Shown here: positions 10,339 through 22,300 of the stretch, piece after piece
Layout of the letters: each line of letters opens with the position of its first letter
How positions within the stretch are numbered: the first letter of the stretch is position 1
Source of the DNA: Lingula anatina
Taxonomy: Eukaryota > Brachiopoda > Lingulata > Lingulida > Lingulidae
DNA length: 30,446 bases
Reading direction: 5' to 3'
Assembly: GCF_001039355.2 (NCBI RefSeq)
Contig: NW_019776163.1
Coordinates: 1-30,446, forward strand
Notes under the pieces: generated by a model
Database searches by the model: none
The model's input: the letters and a program-made list of their open reading frames with translations, nothing else
Told to the model about the DNA's origin: nothing
Translations under genes and position numbers: made by a program

Positions 10339-11890
10339 CAACAAGAAAGAAACCGGTCGGGGCAAAAAAAGTTGCTGTTCTTTTTTTCTTTTTATTATAT
10401 ATAATATTACTCGTACAGGAAAAACGTTTTTACTTTTAATATATTTATATATATATACACTTAAAGCCAAGTATGTTTTATTCTCAAAGGTTTAATATTG
10501 TTACTGTTTTTTGGTTGTTAAAAATGTACTTCCTCTGTGTCTTTTTTTTTAAACCTTAATTGCTACTTTACAGGTTTGGGTGGATGAAAGTACTGGAGAG
10601 ATAAACATTGGTGGAATGGGGGAACTCCATATTGAGATCATAAAACACAAACTTGTCACAGAATATAAACTAGACCCCTATATGGGTCCATTGCACGTTT
10701 CATACAAGGAAACAGTAGCTGCAGCTGCAACAGAGACATACACCCTGGACCAAACTATTGGAAACAAGCACCATCATATAGTGGTTTCCATGACAGTAAA
10801 TCCAAACCCTGGTAAGGGAATTCCTAGAAAATTGGAGCTGGTGCATCATGGGGAAGACAATTCTTTGCTGCATTTGAGACAAGACCATGTGAAGGCTTTG
10901 ACAGAAGGAGTGCACACTGCCTTGCTACAAGGTTAGTCTGCAGCATCGTTATTTAATAAAAAAAAAAAACAGTAACCTGTCTTATATTTTATCCTCCTGA
11001 AAAAGATTAAGGGTACCTTTAGGACTTTATTTTAGTACATTTTTTTTCATTTCTGTAATGTTAAGATATATTTTTTTATATTTTTTGTAGTTTTGAATTA
11101 GTTGCATTGGCTGCCAAAACTTGTGTCGCTTATTGATTCAAATGATTTATTATAAAGTTTAACATCAATTTCTTTCATATTCTAATATTCTAGGACCCAT
11201 TCTGAACTTCCCAGTGACTGATGTGCAGGTAGAGCTCCACAGTCTTCAGATAGAAGGTAGGACAACACTGCCAATGATATCAGCTGCTGCCACACAGTGT
11301 ATTTCCCAAGCCTTGAGCAATGCAGAACCTTTACTTTTGCAGCCCATGATGTCAGTGGAGGTGAGGTTATTTGGGACCAAAATTGGGGAGGTTTTGTGCA
11401 AATGGTTAAGTATGAGGAGGCTAGTTTGCAGTTTGTGCTTTATAGTTTGTGTTTGAAGTGTTGGTTAATTATTTAATGCATGTTGCTTTAGTAGATCAAG
11501 GATATATGTATACAATTCTTTTATGTATTTTTTCATTTATGAAGGATTTTGTTTAGAATTTTTTTTTTAATTTCCAAGGCAAAACAATTTTAAAGTTTTT
11601 CTATCAAAGAACAATTTTCATTTAAGATTTTCACAGAAGTTGAAAGGATTGGTGGAATCCTGGATGATCTGAAAAATAGGAAAGGCACAATCGAAAATGT
11701 TGAGAACAAGGGGGGTGCCCACATTATAACAGCCCTCTTACCACTGGCAGAAACTACAGGGTATGCCACAAACCTGCGCCGCATCACTTCAGGACAGACC
11801 ACCTTCTCCATGGAGTTGTTGGGATACAAAGAAATGGACCCAAATGAACAGAATGCATTGTGTGAGAAAATGGGAGCAACAGGTTTTTAA
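5263..11890 (+). CDS. GFM2: Mitochondrial elongation factor G2 / ribosome-releasing factor 2 (EF-G2mt), P-loop exon missing
   Basis: Translational GTPase of the EF-G family that, with mitochondrial RRF, splits mitoribosomes after termination. Visible exons: 5263-5331, 6643-6771, 8181-8261, 8910-9709, 10007-10189, 10574-10931, 11194-11360 and 11627-11890. All phases agree from 6643 onward. Exon 1 encodes 23 residues rich in Arg, Lys and Leu without acids, fitting a mitochondrial presequence. Visible GTPase motifs: RGITI (G2), DTPGH split over two exons (G3), NKLD at 8981-8992 (G4) and GSSLKN at about 9377 (G5). GMGELHIEI near 10613 and the C-terminal [25 protein letters not shown] are EF-G domain III-V hallmarks. 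The insert before [10 protein letters not shown] and the overall match place it with EF-G2 rather than EF-G1. The G1 exon (AHIDAGKT in the family) is not found between 5332 and 6642; a gap base at 6597 lies there. Exon 1 is less certain than the rest. Confidence 0.9.
5695..5999. mobile_element. Foldback (MITE-like) element in GFM2 intron 1, 305 bp
   Basis: Arms of about 110 bp (roughly 5695-5806 and 5888-5999) are inverted copies with scattered mismatches. The tips read AAATACTGCAGGCTACATC on either strand, and the loop is about 80 bp. No transposase frame is present. If the tip is taken as CTGCAGG, the flanks read TA on both sides, compatible with a TA duplication. Because the symmetry runs on into AAA/TTT, the true ends and the superfamily stay open. 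Confidence 0.7.
6461..6597. repeat. Hairpin plus GC-rich CCGGCT repeat ending at an assembly gap
   Basis: A 12-bp stem with a 4-base loop occupies 6461-6488 (GTACCACCAGCG / CGCTGGCGGTAC, one mismatch). It is followed by about four copies of a CCGCCGGCT hexamer-type repeat (about 6517-6553) and a C-rich end, and then a single unresolved base at 6597. This is the most GC-rich part of the intron. Confidence 0.7.
6772..8180 (+). other. GFM2 intron between the G3 exons
   Basis: Donor gtaagg at 6772 and acceptor ttcttttag at 8180; the junction joins DTPG to HIDF in phase. The intron contains the duplication at about 7217-7380 and otherwise nothing recognisable. Short open frames on both strands here are not supported. 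Confidence 0.8.
7217..7385. repeat. Intronic tandem duplication, unit about 91 bp
   Basis: TTTGCATTTCAAATTAGCTT... TGCCATGCCTATGTACATT (from about 7223) recurs from about 7316 as TTTGCATTTTAAATGAACTT... TGTCATGTCTATGTATATT. The copies differ by point changes and a few short indels, so the duplication is old. Confidence 0.65.
8262..8909 (+). other. GC-AG intron of GFM2
   Basis: The exon ends ...GGATCAAGAG and is followed by gcaagt at 8262. The acceptor is ttgtag at 8909. Only this junction restores [14 protein letters not shown] in frame, so the donor is GC, not GT. The flanking AG|GCAAGT is the strong context usual for GC donors. The intron contains the dispersed repeat at 8606-8843. Confidence 0.85.
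8606..8843 (-). repeat. Dispersed short repeat with GGCGGAGG hairpin end
   Basis: The element runs from AGCACTCTGAGAGCACAGACCTCCGC to AACATAACCTCCTTGGCGGAGG. It includes CGGTCCATAACTTTTTGACTTATG and a (ACAGACAA)-type stretch. The end CCTCCTTGGCGGAGG can fold back on itself. I recall similar short repeats, with the same antisense VCLFVCLSV reading, as widespread in marine invertebrate genomes. It accounts for most of an antisense open frame at 8526-8921, which should not be read as a gene. Confidence 0.6.
9710..10006 (+). other. GFM2 intron within domain II/III
   Basis: Donor gtatta at 9710 and acceptor ctattgcag at 10006, phase 0, joining GLKK to TFTGDTLSD. The donor is a weaker match to consensus but the reading frame fixes it. 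Confidence 0.8.
10190..10573 (+). other. Second GC-AG intron of GFM2
   Basis: The exon ends ...AGTTTCAAG and the intron starts gcaagt at 10190; the acceptor tttacag ends at 10573. The join EDPSFK-VWVDE matches the family (EDPS[FL]K-V). There is no GT at the required position. The intron carries the (TA)n run at 10291-10335. Confidence 0.85.
10291..10335. repeat. (TA)n microsatellite
   Basis: An uninterrupted run of about 22 TA units inside a GFM2 intron. Confidence 0.95.
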
Positions 11891-12960
11891 CCTCTTTATA
11901 AATGGCAGCTTCAAAAGATGTTAAGAAGGTCAAGAGAAAATTTGCCCTGTGGAGTCTCTTTCACCATTTAAGAAGTCTCTTTCACCATGTAAGAGAGGTT
12001 CATTCCTGGGGAATGGAAGGAGAGAAAGGAGGCGATGTAAATAGAGGACCCCTGTTCTCAGTCAGACTTTATATAATTGGTGACTCAAAAACACAATCAC
12101 TTTCACAGCTAAAGCACTAAGATTTCCAGTTGCAGCACAGGAGTGCTTCTGTTCAAAGCTAGGTCATGCAGACGACTTTGCCTCACATTTTCAGCTCAGG
12201 GGGGCCATTCTCTCAAAGCTTTTAAAGGAAAGCAAAGCAATTAATGTCAGCAGTGGAAGTAAGTGAAAATTGGTCCTTTTTCCTGTTTATGAAAGTGCAG
12301 GTCTCTGATTTATTTACTGCAAGATTTTTTTGAAATTCATCAATAATCATCAAATAATATAAAACATTTCATGAGGAAAACAACTGTGGGCATAGTAATT
12401 ACCTTAAAGTGATATTTTGTATGAATTGATAGTCTACAACATGCCAAAGTTGTCTGTGTTACCTAGTTTGGAAACAAGGTGCAAACATTTGATTCCTGTG
12501 TTGGTGTTGCTATGAAGACTTGATGTCAAGATTTATTACTAGGTGAAACGATTCTCATATCATGAAATTCCTTGGGTGAGTTTGGTGGAGTTCTTTTACT
12601 GACTAATTAAAACATTTGGTCAACTAAGATCCAATATATGAAAATTGACACCTAGATCAATAAAATTATGTCAGTTGATCCGGTTTTTGATTTCAGGATC
12701 ATTCATTAGATGTTGGGTGTGGAGTGTATTCATTGCAAGCATAATACTGCATTCACTGTTCCTAAAACAAGAATTCATAACAGTCTGTGTTTTTGCAAAA
12801 TATATAGACATTAAAAATTTTGGGACATCTTCAAATACAGAATGTATGTCTTTAAATATAAAGTATTTTTTTATTCTAGTACAATGTGAACAATTCATTT
12901 ACAAGAAAAATGTAGTTTTTTCTCCCGTTTAACAAGAAATAAAAATGCTACCTGTTGACA
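11891..12960 (+). other. Likely GFM2 3' UTR
   Basis: After the TAA at 11888-11890 the first clear AATAAA is at 12659-12664, with another at 12938-12943. A 3' UTR of about 0.8 to 1.1 kb is therefore possible. No cDNA evidence is available, and no other gene is visible here. Confidence 0.35.
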
Positions 12961-13420
12961 TGCAATAACAAGGGGTAGGTGTGCTCTCCATAATTAAATG
13001 CACTATTTAAAATACGCAACATTTTTAAAAGAACTGAAATACACTACATACGTAAAAATAATAATTATGGCAAATACATATCCAGTACTTATATATGAAA
13101 TACTGCAAGATAATAACCCCCATATTGCTAGTTCTATGTAAAGTTCACTCCACTAACATATATACCAATAGGACAGGACTGGTTAATACAATTGGTCTCA
13201 CATTTCTGATAATGATTATTCATACGGCAAAGCCCACATAATGAAAACTTTCAGAAATTAAAAATAACATTGCAGATACAAACTTAATTTCAACGCAGAC
13301 TGGTAACAGGCCTCGAAATGTATTCTTTATATCAGCAGTATTACACAAGCATGAAATTAAGTCAAGCTTTTTATGTACAGACACAGATGTGTCTGTACAT
13401 ATTGCCATCACCTGCGTCTG
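12961..13420. other. Intergenic stretch, no gene seen
   Basis: AT-rich; only short unsupported open frames on both strands. Confidence 0.5.
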
Positions 13421-13491
13421 TCGTCGCCGTCGCCGTCCCTGTCGCCGTCCCTGTCGCCGTCGATGTCGCCGTCGCCGTCGCCGTCGCCGTG
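13421..13491. repeat. (GTCGCC)n-type minisatellite
   Basis: About twelve units of a GTCGCC hexamer, with CCTGTC and GATGTC variants. It is a sharp GC-rich island in AT-rich DNA. It reads as Val-Ala or Pro-Ser repeats in two forward frames, which is not evidence of coding. Confidence 0.9.
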
Positions 13492-13569
13492 CACTTTCAT
13501 CGTTAACACGATAAGTGGAAGACAGTTTTACTTTTTGGCTTTATATTTACAGAGCTGATAAATATTCAT

Positions 13570-13960
13570 AAAACGCAGGTCAAGTTCGAAAATCAGCATG
13601 ATCGGGCCATTATTGTAGAAGTTATGCTGTTTTTTTCATTTTTCAGCATATATGCAACCTTGTTAACACATTTTAAGGAAAACTGATAGGCCTGTTGTCA
13701 TGAAACTCACAGGATTAATCAATCTTACTAAAACGCAGGTCAAGTTCGAAAATCAGCATGATCGGGCCACTATTTTAGTAGTTATGCTGTTTTTTCATTT
13801 TTCAGCATATATGCAACACTGTAAACACATTATAAGAAAAACAGAAAGCCCAATTGTCATTAAACTCACAGGAATGGTCAGTCTTACTAAAACGCAGGTT
13901 GAGTTCGAAAATCAGCATAATCGGGGCATTATTTTAGAAGTTAAGCGGTTTTTTGACATT
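13570..13960. repeat. Tandem repeat array, unit about 160 bp, 2.4 copies
   Basis: AAACGCAGGTCAAGTTCGAA begins copies at about 13571 and 13731, and a diverged copy (AAACGCAGGTTGAGTTCGAA) begins at about 13890. Copies 1 and 2 stay alike over their whole length. Copy 3 breaks off near 13945. Confidence 0.9.
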
Positions 13961-14064
13961 TCCTCAGATTTCCTCAGATTTAATTCTTAGGCATGTTAAT
14001 AGCCTTATTATTTAAGTAATAAGATACTTAAAAGTGTTTGTTTGACATTTCCTGCATCTTTACA

Positions 14065-14345
14065 ACATTGTTAGTTGATTATGTAAAAATGATGGTAAAC
14101 TTGTTATCGAATATTGTGTAATAAAGTGTCAAAAATGGAAATAAACTCATATCATTGCAGTTTGTAAGATTCAATCATTCACTATGTTCAGAAACTCAGA
14201 ATGGAGGAAATTGGACATTTGACACTGTTCTATTGATATTTTTCACATCTCATCAATTTTCGTAGTTGGTTATATAAAAATGGCAGTAAACTGTTAATTT
14301 TGTTTTATGTTAAAAAAGTGTTAAAAATGAAAAAAAAAAAAAACA
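14065..14345. repeat. Diverged tandem duplication, offset about 195 bp
   Basis: GTTGATTATGTAAAAATGATGGTAAAC near 14071 recurs near 14265 as GTTGGTTATATAAAAATGGCAGTAAAC. Each is followed by a related AAAGTGT(C/T)AAAAATG segment. Confidence 0.6.
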
Positions 14346-14369
14346 TTTCAGAACAGTGCTGTCTTGTTT

Positions 14370-15180
14370 ACATTTTGGCATTTTCAAGTTGTGACTTTGA
14401 AGTTCCATGGGCCTGAAGACCTTTGCTAGTCACATTTTCTGAATATCCATAATACTAATATTTTATTATTAAAAATTGATGGTCATTATGCTGTTAAACG
14501 TTATGTAATATTGCATCAAAATTTTGAAAAAAAATATTTTGGGCACTGCTCCCATGATGACCATTTAAGAAAAATCATGTCACTTACTGTTCTCAAACTT
14601 ACAGGAAAGAAACATGGGACTAAAATACAGCTTCAGTAGGCAATGCAGTCTGTTTGGTAATTCTTTCTGCTAGTTAAACAGTTTTTTTTTGTGAAAATTT
14701 AATTTTTCACATATTGGCATTTTCAAGGTGTGACTTTGAAGTTCCATGGGCTTGAAGACCCATGCTAGTCACATTTTCTGAAAATCCAAGATACGTATAT
14801 TTTATTATTAAAAATTGACGGTCATTATGCTGTTAACCATTGTAATATTGCATCAGAATAGAAGAAAACACAATTTTGGGTGCTGCTGCCATGATGACCA
14901 TTATGGGAAAACCATGTTACTGATGATTGCCAAACGTTCAAAAAAGAAATACAGGACTAAAATGCAGCCTGAGTTGGAAAAGCAGTCTAATTGGCTTCTT
15001 TTTCTGGAAGTTATACATTTTCAAAGTGTGAACTTGAACTGCCATGGGCCTGAAGCCTTATGCTTGTTACACATTTTACTTACATTAGTATTACCTGTTG
15101 AGCATAATTAAAATTTGATGTTGAATTTGCAGTTTAACATAATGTACTTTTGCATCAGAATTGACAGTAGCCTATTTTGT
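14370..15180. repeat. Diverged tandem repeat, unit about 300-340 bp, about 2.5 copies
   Basis: TTGGCATTTTCAAG, then TGTGACTTTGAAGTTCCATG, GCTAGTCACATTTTCTGAA and ATGCTGTTAA occur in order from about 14375 and again from about 14714. A weaker third copy starts near 15017 (TTTTCAAAGTGTGAACTTGAACTGCCATGG). An open frame at 14815-15111 runs across copies and is not considered a gene. Confidence 0.8.
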
Positions 15181-17115
15181 GCATAGTTATTTCCTGTTTT
15201 TTGTCTGTACATTTGACAGCTTTGCTGCCTTGTTATATAAATCAACACCCAGTTTTATCAAATAAAACCATGACCATTTAAGAATCTTATATTGAAACAG
15301 TAGCTGTAACAAAACTTAAATTTTATATTCATCTAATAGTTACATAAAACAAGCCAATGAATGTACTATTTAGAACCTTCAGGCTAGAGATGTATAATAA
15401 ATACATTGAGTAAAAAACAAATCATGATAATAAAGAAAACCCAATGATCAAGGTATTCTGTTAAAAACTAAATTTCAGCAGTTTAGTAGGGAAGCCCCTT
15501 CAGTCACAGTAAATATATACAGCCTAAAACGCATAACGAAATTTCAAAGTTATGGTAATGGCCTTGTAAGATGCAAGTTGCCTGCAGAAATGCTCAGTCG
15601 AAATTTGGCAGAGATACCTACTGTATGCTCTAAATAAAGCCTATAACCAGCCCAGGGATAGGACTTGAGGACGTTATTTCTTTTAGTCAAATCACCTGTA
15701 TTAACTGTATCAAACTTTTGAACCAAATCAATGACTATTTTGGCAAATTTTAGCAAAAATAATACACTGGCATTTGAAATTTGTATTTGTTGGGCATTTG
15801 GCAAAAAATTTACCATTCAAGAGTCAGCCTTGCATTGCTTAAATGCTTAGTTGCAGTATATCCATACTGGAGACATTTGACCATGCAGCCAAGTGATCAA
15901 TAACCTGAAGTTTACACCCAAGAGAGAGGCAATACATCATGGGGCCACTTCAGTTGAACATAGCCATGGGCATGACATTAAAAAACAATGCATAGTCATC
16001 CATTTTGTAACAGGACATTTATCTGGCAAACTAAATGAGAACATTTTCAAGCTAAATGTATGCTTATTTGTAGTCTGAAAAATTGCAGATAATCAAGGCA
16101 GGCCTTGCTGCCCGTATGTTGCTATGAAATTAAATGCAATACTGATAAAACAATAACATATAGAAACAAGAGATGGTTAAAAGAATATAGTTAACAATCC
16201 ATAATCACACTGCCCTTGGTTAACTAGTCAGGCATTTGCTCAACTTCTACTTGAAAATACCAGTTTTCCAAAACTATCATACACATAATGGTGCTCATAC
16301 AGGTAACTGGTGAACCTCTATAAATAATATGAAGTTTCTAGGCTATATATAATTCAGGCACAAATCATCAAACCCTATTGGTATGTTGTTTTCAAAGTAA
16401 AAGTGAGATTGCCATAACATTCAAGAACTGTACAAGATAAATGCTGTAAACAATATTTTAACATTTCACATCTACAGCTACAGCAGTTTCCTTGTGGAAG
16501 AAATGTCACAAAGTGCTCACTGGCACATGGTCACATTCACCAAGGCTAATTCATAAAGAGCAGCTTGTCCGAGGAACATGTTCTTCACACACCACACTTG
16601 TGTTTGTGAACATGACTTTTTAAATAAAAACATAATAGTCACCATGGAAACTTATCCCCTCATGTACATGTCCTCCCAATTTTGATTTTGGCATGTTCTT
16701 CAATAAATTTTACCCACTCTCTATCCACTATGTGAACAAACTGGAACCCATGACAATTTGGCTCCAAACATGGAGGTATAAATGCAGTATTAAGTGATTA
16801 CATCCTGATGAGAAGGCACCCACATTCTTGTAGCAAAACCCACTGCCTTTCAAACCCAACTTTTTAATATTAGTGTTGTAAGCAAATAATCTGACCACAA
16901 GAGGTGATAAAGAACTTTAATGGATTTCTGAGATACAGAGAACAGCAAATTCATGCTTTTTCAGAAAAAATTAAATCATATGAAACGTATCTGATCCATG
17001 TCCACATAGCTAGGAGTCAATTAAGTTCTGAAGATGTCAACTCTTGGTTATATACAGTGGATTCCCAGTAATACATCAGTCCATTGTTTAATCCATAATG
17101 GTGGTTTATCAAGTT
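15181..17115. other. Stretch downstream of PPP1R14, possibly partly its 3' UTR
   Basis: No coding exon was seen on either strand. On the minus strand the variant poly(A) signal ATTAAA occurs at 16916-16921 and 16863-16868, about 200-250 bases after the PPP1R14 stop. No canonical AATAAA was found nearby on that strand. The composition is more balanced than in the repeat field to the left. Confidence 0.4.
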
Positions 17116-19360
17116 CTATAACGTCTTTGTCCTTTCTAACAGTTCTTCAATAAATTTCTGGAAAAAAAGAGCAGACAATGAATGTTTACACACAGCTTCA
17201 ACTAAAATCAATGGTTTTATTTTTACCAAAAAAAAAAAAAAAAAAAAAATCTTGTGTGTGAAAAAAATTTACCAGAATTCAAGGGCAATCTAGGAATAAG
17301 TGTGAAATGAAATTGGACAAATAGTAATTTATATCAATCATGAAGATATTCAATACATACTTTGGTTAACTTTAATTTTAATACAAGATAATACAGAAAT
17401 CAATAAGATAATACAGAAATCAAGACAAAAAGGGAGGGACCACACTAAGAGCAAAATTTTATCTATAAAAGTGTCACCTTTTTTTATGCAGTATATATAC
17501 TTACAGACAGCACTTCTTGAGACTGCGGTGCATTTGACACTTTTTCCTAAGTAAAAGTAAAAGTTCTAAATTAAATCTTATGAAATCTTCAAACATCTAA
17601 AAACTAAATACACCAATGAATAAGACAATGAGTAACTTTTAAACATAATAACTATTTCAAACCATTCCAAAGTGTAAGGATTATCAAATATGACCACCTA
17701 TTAAGAAAGGACATTGACAATGGCCTGACCAGAATAAACCATTTCTGGAGATTTTAACATTTAAAGATGCATTAAAACCAGATATGTGTCATATAAATAA
17801 TTATATGTGTTGAGATGAAGTGCTATCAAAATCATGAGAAATAGTTTTGCCAAAAAGGGTACTTTTGTGTGGTTTTCTGGATTCAGTTTTATACTACAGT
17901 CTTCAGATCAGTTAGTGAGCTCTCATCTCATTCACTGCGCTCATCTTTTACTACTACTTCAAGAGAGAGAGAGAGAGAGAGAGAGCATGTTAACTTCCTT
18001 CTAAAAGAGAATAAACATGCCAAAACTTCTTATTATAACATATAACATAGCAACTGTTTTGCATTGATCATGATAATATTTTTGTTGTTTTTCAAAACAA
18101 GTGTAGTTATCTCTTAAATATAAATCTGGTTTCTTGCAAGGTTGGTGTTATAATATATGACTTTCAACATTGGAAAGGATGGTTATAAGTGAAGGTTGTA
18201 AACAAAAATGATTAAGATATCCTTGCCATTTAGATTGCCTGATGATGTGAAAGAGGGTATTTTTGTATACATTTTCTGCAACACTTCAAATGCATCTTCA
18301 AAGAATAAACTAATCATATGGGATCTCTACATTGTGAGACAGTTGCTGTCACAAACTTCTGTTATAATCTGACATCCAACACATTCTCCTTCAATATTTT
18401 ATCAGAAATATCACTGTAACTAAGAGACCACTGTAACGTGAGAGTAGATCACAGGCATCTACAATTTTTCCAGCACACAATAGTACAAACCAGGTCAATA
18501 TTCCATCTTTTACTACAAGTCTACCATCACAAATCCCACCTTAATCTGTGAACCTGAACGATAATACAAACAGAAATGCACCCACAGTGCTCTATTGGAC
18601 CACTTAAATGCAAAGTATAGAGGATTGTGGTGGAAAAAAATTGTAATCAAAACATTTTTCAGGGGTTCTCAAATGTTCAATTTTCTATTGAAGGATCTTT
18701 TCTCTTTCATGTTAACTTAAAATATCCTAAAATATAAACATGCAAATTCAAGTTCAATCTTACAAAATTTAGTTTACAAGATTTAATACTGACAGAATGG
18801 CACAAAATTGGTTTTTACACTGATCTAAATTTCATAGAGTTATTTCATTCAAGATGCGACTTCCAACTACTTTACAGTGTTATAAAAAACTCATAAAAAG
18901 CAAGTTTCAAAATAACTCAAATTCTTTTCCTATCACACCATAGGTCATAAACTGCAGGCAAAGCACTGTGATAAGCATTAAATATTCAAGCAAGGTTTTT
19001 TACAGTCATTAAATACTACCTTCGGGTGCAATACGGGAGATGTACATAACACTTACTTACCCATATAAATTGTCTTTTCTCATTATCTGTATCTAAATCT
19101 AAAACTTCATCCAAATCTATTTCACAGTCATAAGTATCAGCATCATCCTGAAATGAAATGGAAAATAATAAAATTAGAATTCTCTGTTCGGTGCCACTGA
19201 TGGATTTTTTTTCTGATAAGCATTTCAAAAAGATATTTCAATGAGTTGAATTACTAGAAATCTGAACTTTTAAATATATATCACTTATTTTGTCCATAAC
19301 CTTATTTTGACCCAGATACCATGATAAATACCATGATTATTATATTGCAAGCTTGTGAAA

Positions 19361-19394
<34 letters not shown>

Positions 19395-22300
19395 GCCTTT
19401 GGACAAAAAAAAAAAATCAATCATTCAACTGTTGTTCTTTATGGGTCACAGTAAAAGTTTGCCTTTTTTTTGGGGAGGGGGGGATGTATTACCTCATATA
19501 TTGTATCTACAAACCGTAATATTCATCATATATTGTAAACCAGAAACATTCTACAATACACCTATTGGGGCTTTACATGCCTTGTATTGCACATAACTAT
19601 ATTAACGGTATAGGAGAGGGCTAGTTACAGGAGACAAATAAACAAGGCTGCGCATCAATAAAATAAAGTTTGCTGTCCCTAAAATTCTACATCCTCGTCA
19701 AACCCAATATGTGTGATTCAAGAAACCTAATTGATTGAAAGTAGTTATGTGCAGTGCATGGTCAGCATGAATGTGGGCAAACAAACAACAAAGTATGGTC
19801 CCTGGTCACTTGCCAAGGCTGTATAAATGAATGCACCACATTGGGTGCAGTGGACCAATTTGTTAGTGCACAATTATCCACGTCTTATTTCTCATATTAC
19901 AAATAGTGCTTGATTCTGATACCCGATAGATGGGATCAGGTCAATTCTGTTCAAAAAACAATTATCTATAATTTGTAATACAGACAGGCCATTCTATTCA
20001 GGTAAACTATGCCACAATTTTACTTCAGTATAAATAATTGGCATATTTGTGACAGCTTGCATCTAAATGATGTCAATGTAATCAAAATAACATCATGTTT
20101 ATGAAAGTACAATGGAAGTAGGACATATATTATTGAGAAGATAATCTTCACTCCTTATGTAAAGATGATTATTTCACACTGTGACAGTATAGAGGATATT
20201 AAGACATGTAGGGAAATGTAACTTGTCAACCTACATGAAAATTGTCAACTGGGACCCTGTATCACCTCATCTCTGATTGATGAATCATTTAACTCCTGTC
20301 ACTGGAGAATTTATCTGTAGACATAATGCATCATGCTCTAAATAAAACCAAGCTTTACAGCCACATGCTGTCTTTGATGTGTATCTGACATACCCTAACA
20401 CCAAATAAATAAAATAATTTTACAGATTATTAGTCCTATGGTGGTATCATCACAGAAAGCTTGCTTTCAAATTCAGATGCTATCCAACTGTGCCACCAAC
20501 ACTGACAGAATAACAAAAAAATAAATTAAGAAGTCATATAAATAAATAAATGGAACTGGATAACTTTAAAACTTCAACTGAGACATTTTTTCATTACATG
20601 TCACTTAATAATTTGTCACAGATCATTTAACGTGTTCCACACAGTACCAGTGGCCGATTCCACACATCACAAACAAGTTGTTATTGTCAGATAATAATGA
20701 TGCCCTCATGGGGAATCACTATTAAGCCCACAAACACATCTTAGGAGTCCACAGAAATCAAGATACATCAAAAGATATCCCTATACAGCACTTATTACAC
20801 CAGAACATGGTGTCCTGTACTGACAGATAAGTAAACAGATACACACAGCCAATTGTCAGTGCATGGTCCATGTGATATATATACACCCCTTGTCAGTGTG
20901 TGGTGCATGTGATATTTACACCATTGCGAGGCATGAATGAATGTGGCTTACACATGTCTGGTCAGAGATAGTGGTTTAAAGGGGGTGGTCTCCCCCACCC
21001 CCCACCCCAATCCCCCGCAAGCAGAATTTTGGAGCTCTCTGACCCTACCCCCAAATATTTTGAAAAGTCTATAGATGTTAAATTGTGTATTTGTGTGACA
21101 TTAAACAAAATGTTGAGAAAAGTGTAGACCAGCCTACACACCCCATGTGCACAAAATTGTCACAGTAATTTCCCTGAAGTTATAGGAAGCACCCATGAGA
21201 ATTACATGAACATTCTGTTGCCATTTTGCTCATTAAAATGGCAACAGTAATGTAATGTAATACATTATGTACATCTTATTGTTTAAACTTTATATAGATG
21301 TCAGTGAATTTTACCTCCATATCTACAGCAATTTTTATTCAGAAAAACACGCAGAACTGTGCCATGAAGTTTATGGTGATTTTTATAAAAGCAGCAAATC
21401 TGATGATCTCTTTTCCATTTATGTGTCTTTTCAGCCACACCCCTGGCATGCATCTTCAATGTTTGAAAATTGACAGGATTACCTCTGACTGGATATCTTT
21501 CTGTATATTTAATCAGGTAATCAAGATGGGTATCAATCAGGATCAGTATCAAAACAGACTGGTCATAGGCCAACCATTGATGTGTGTGGGCACATGTGCA
21601 TGTGCATGTGTTGGGGGGGGATCAATTATAGTACACCATGGTGCACCGAGATCCCAGTGGTGTAAAAAGTTGGATTATAGAAATATAGCACTGTACATCA
21701 GCTATTTAAATCCCTTTCATTATTTTCATTCATCAGATGGTGGTTATTGTTTTGCTTATGGCAGACCTGCTATAAAATGGGCATGACCTCATAAAGATGG
21801 AGCTGCTGGTAGGGAGAAGAACAGAAGTTCTACTGTCCCACATGGCATTAATCTAGAAAGAGGAAGGTAATATTTAAACTGGTTGGGCCACTGGCAATTT
21901 TCTGCTAAAACAAACAGTTCAATATTGGCTGAATTTCTTGTCCAGTTGTAATGGTGCAGTAAACCTCCCACTCACTGACTGCAATCAGCATAACAGAATG
22001 ACACTTCTTCTCCTGGCAAAGAGTAGAATACAAGTACTAGAAAACAGAAAAGTTGGTGATTATAGGAGTATATTGTGTCTATGGGAATGGGGCCATATAG
22101 CATCAGCAACCATATACACAGGGATGAAACCAGTCCTCACTGAAAAAGTAGGAAAAATGGCCAGGGGTCCAGGGTACAAGATTCACAATAATGACCCAAA
22201 TGACCCTGAAAAAGTCAGAATTCTGACAAAAGTAGGAAAAGTCTCATCAGTGACACACCGTGTCAAAATTTCACATCAAAACAAAATAAATATGGTATTC

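Noticed and set aside
5263-11890. GFM2 as a processed or dead copy because the P-loop is missing
   Set aside because: Introns are present, all other frames are open with conserved motifs, and the missing exon coincides with a gap base, so an assembly cause is more likely.
11902-12120. 72-codon frame just after the GFM2 stop
   Set aside because: Lies in the likely 3' UTR, includes a local TCTCTTTCACCAT duplication, and resembles no family.
13318-13558. Two plus-strand frames with Val-Ala or Pro-Ser repeats
   Set aside because: Both are readings of the GTCGCC hexamer repeat in different frames.
13700-13990. 96-codon frame with internal repeat
   Set aside because: The protein repeat simply mirrors the 160-bp tandem DNA repeat; no start context or domain.
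19321-19596. 91-codon frame with poly-Lys
   Set aside because: Produced by A-runs in an intron; low-complexity translation only.
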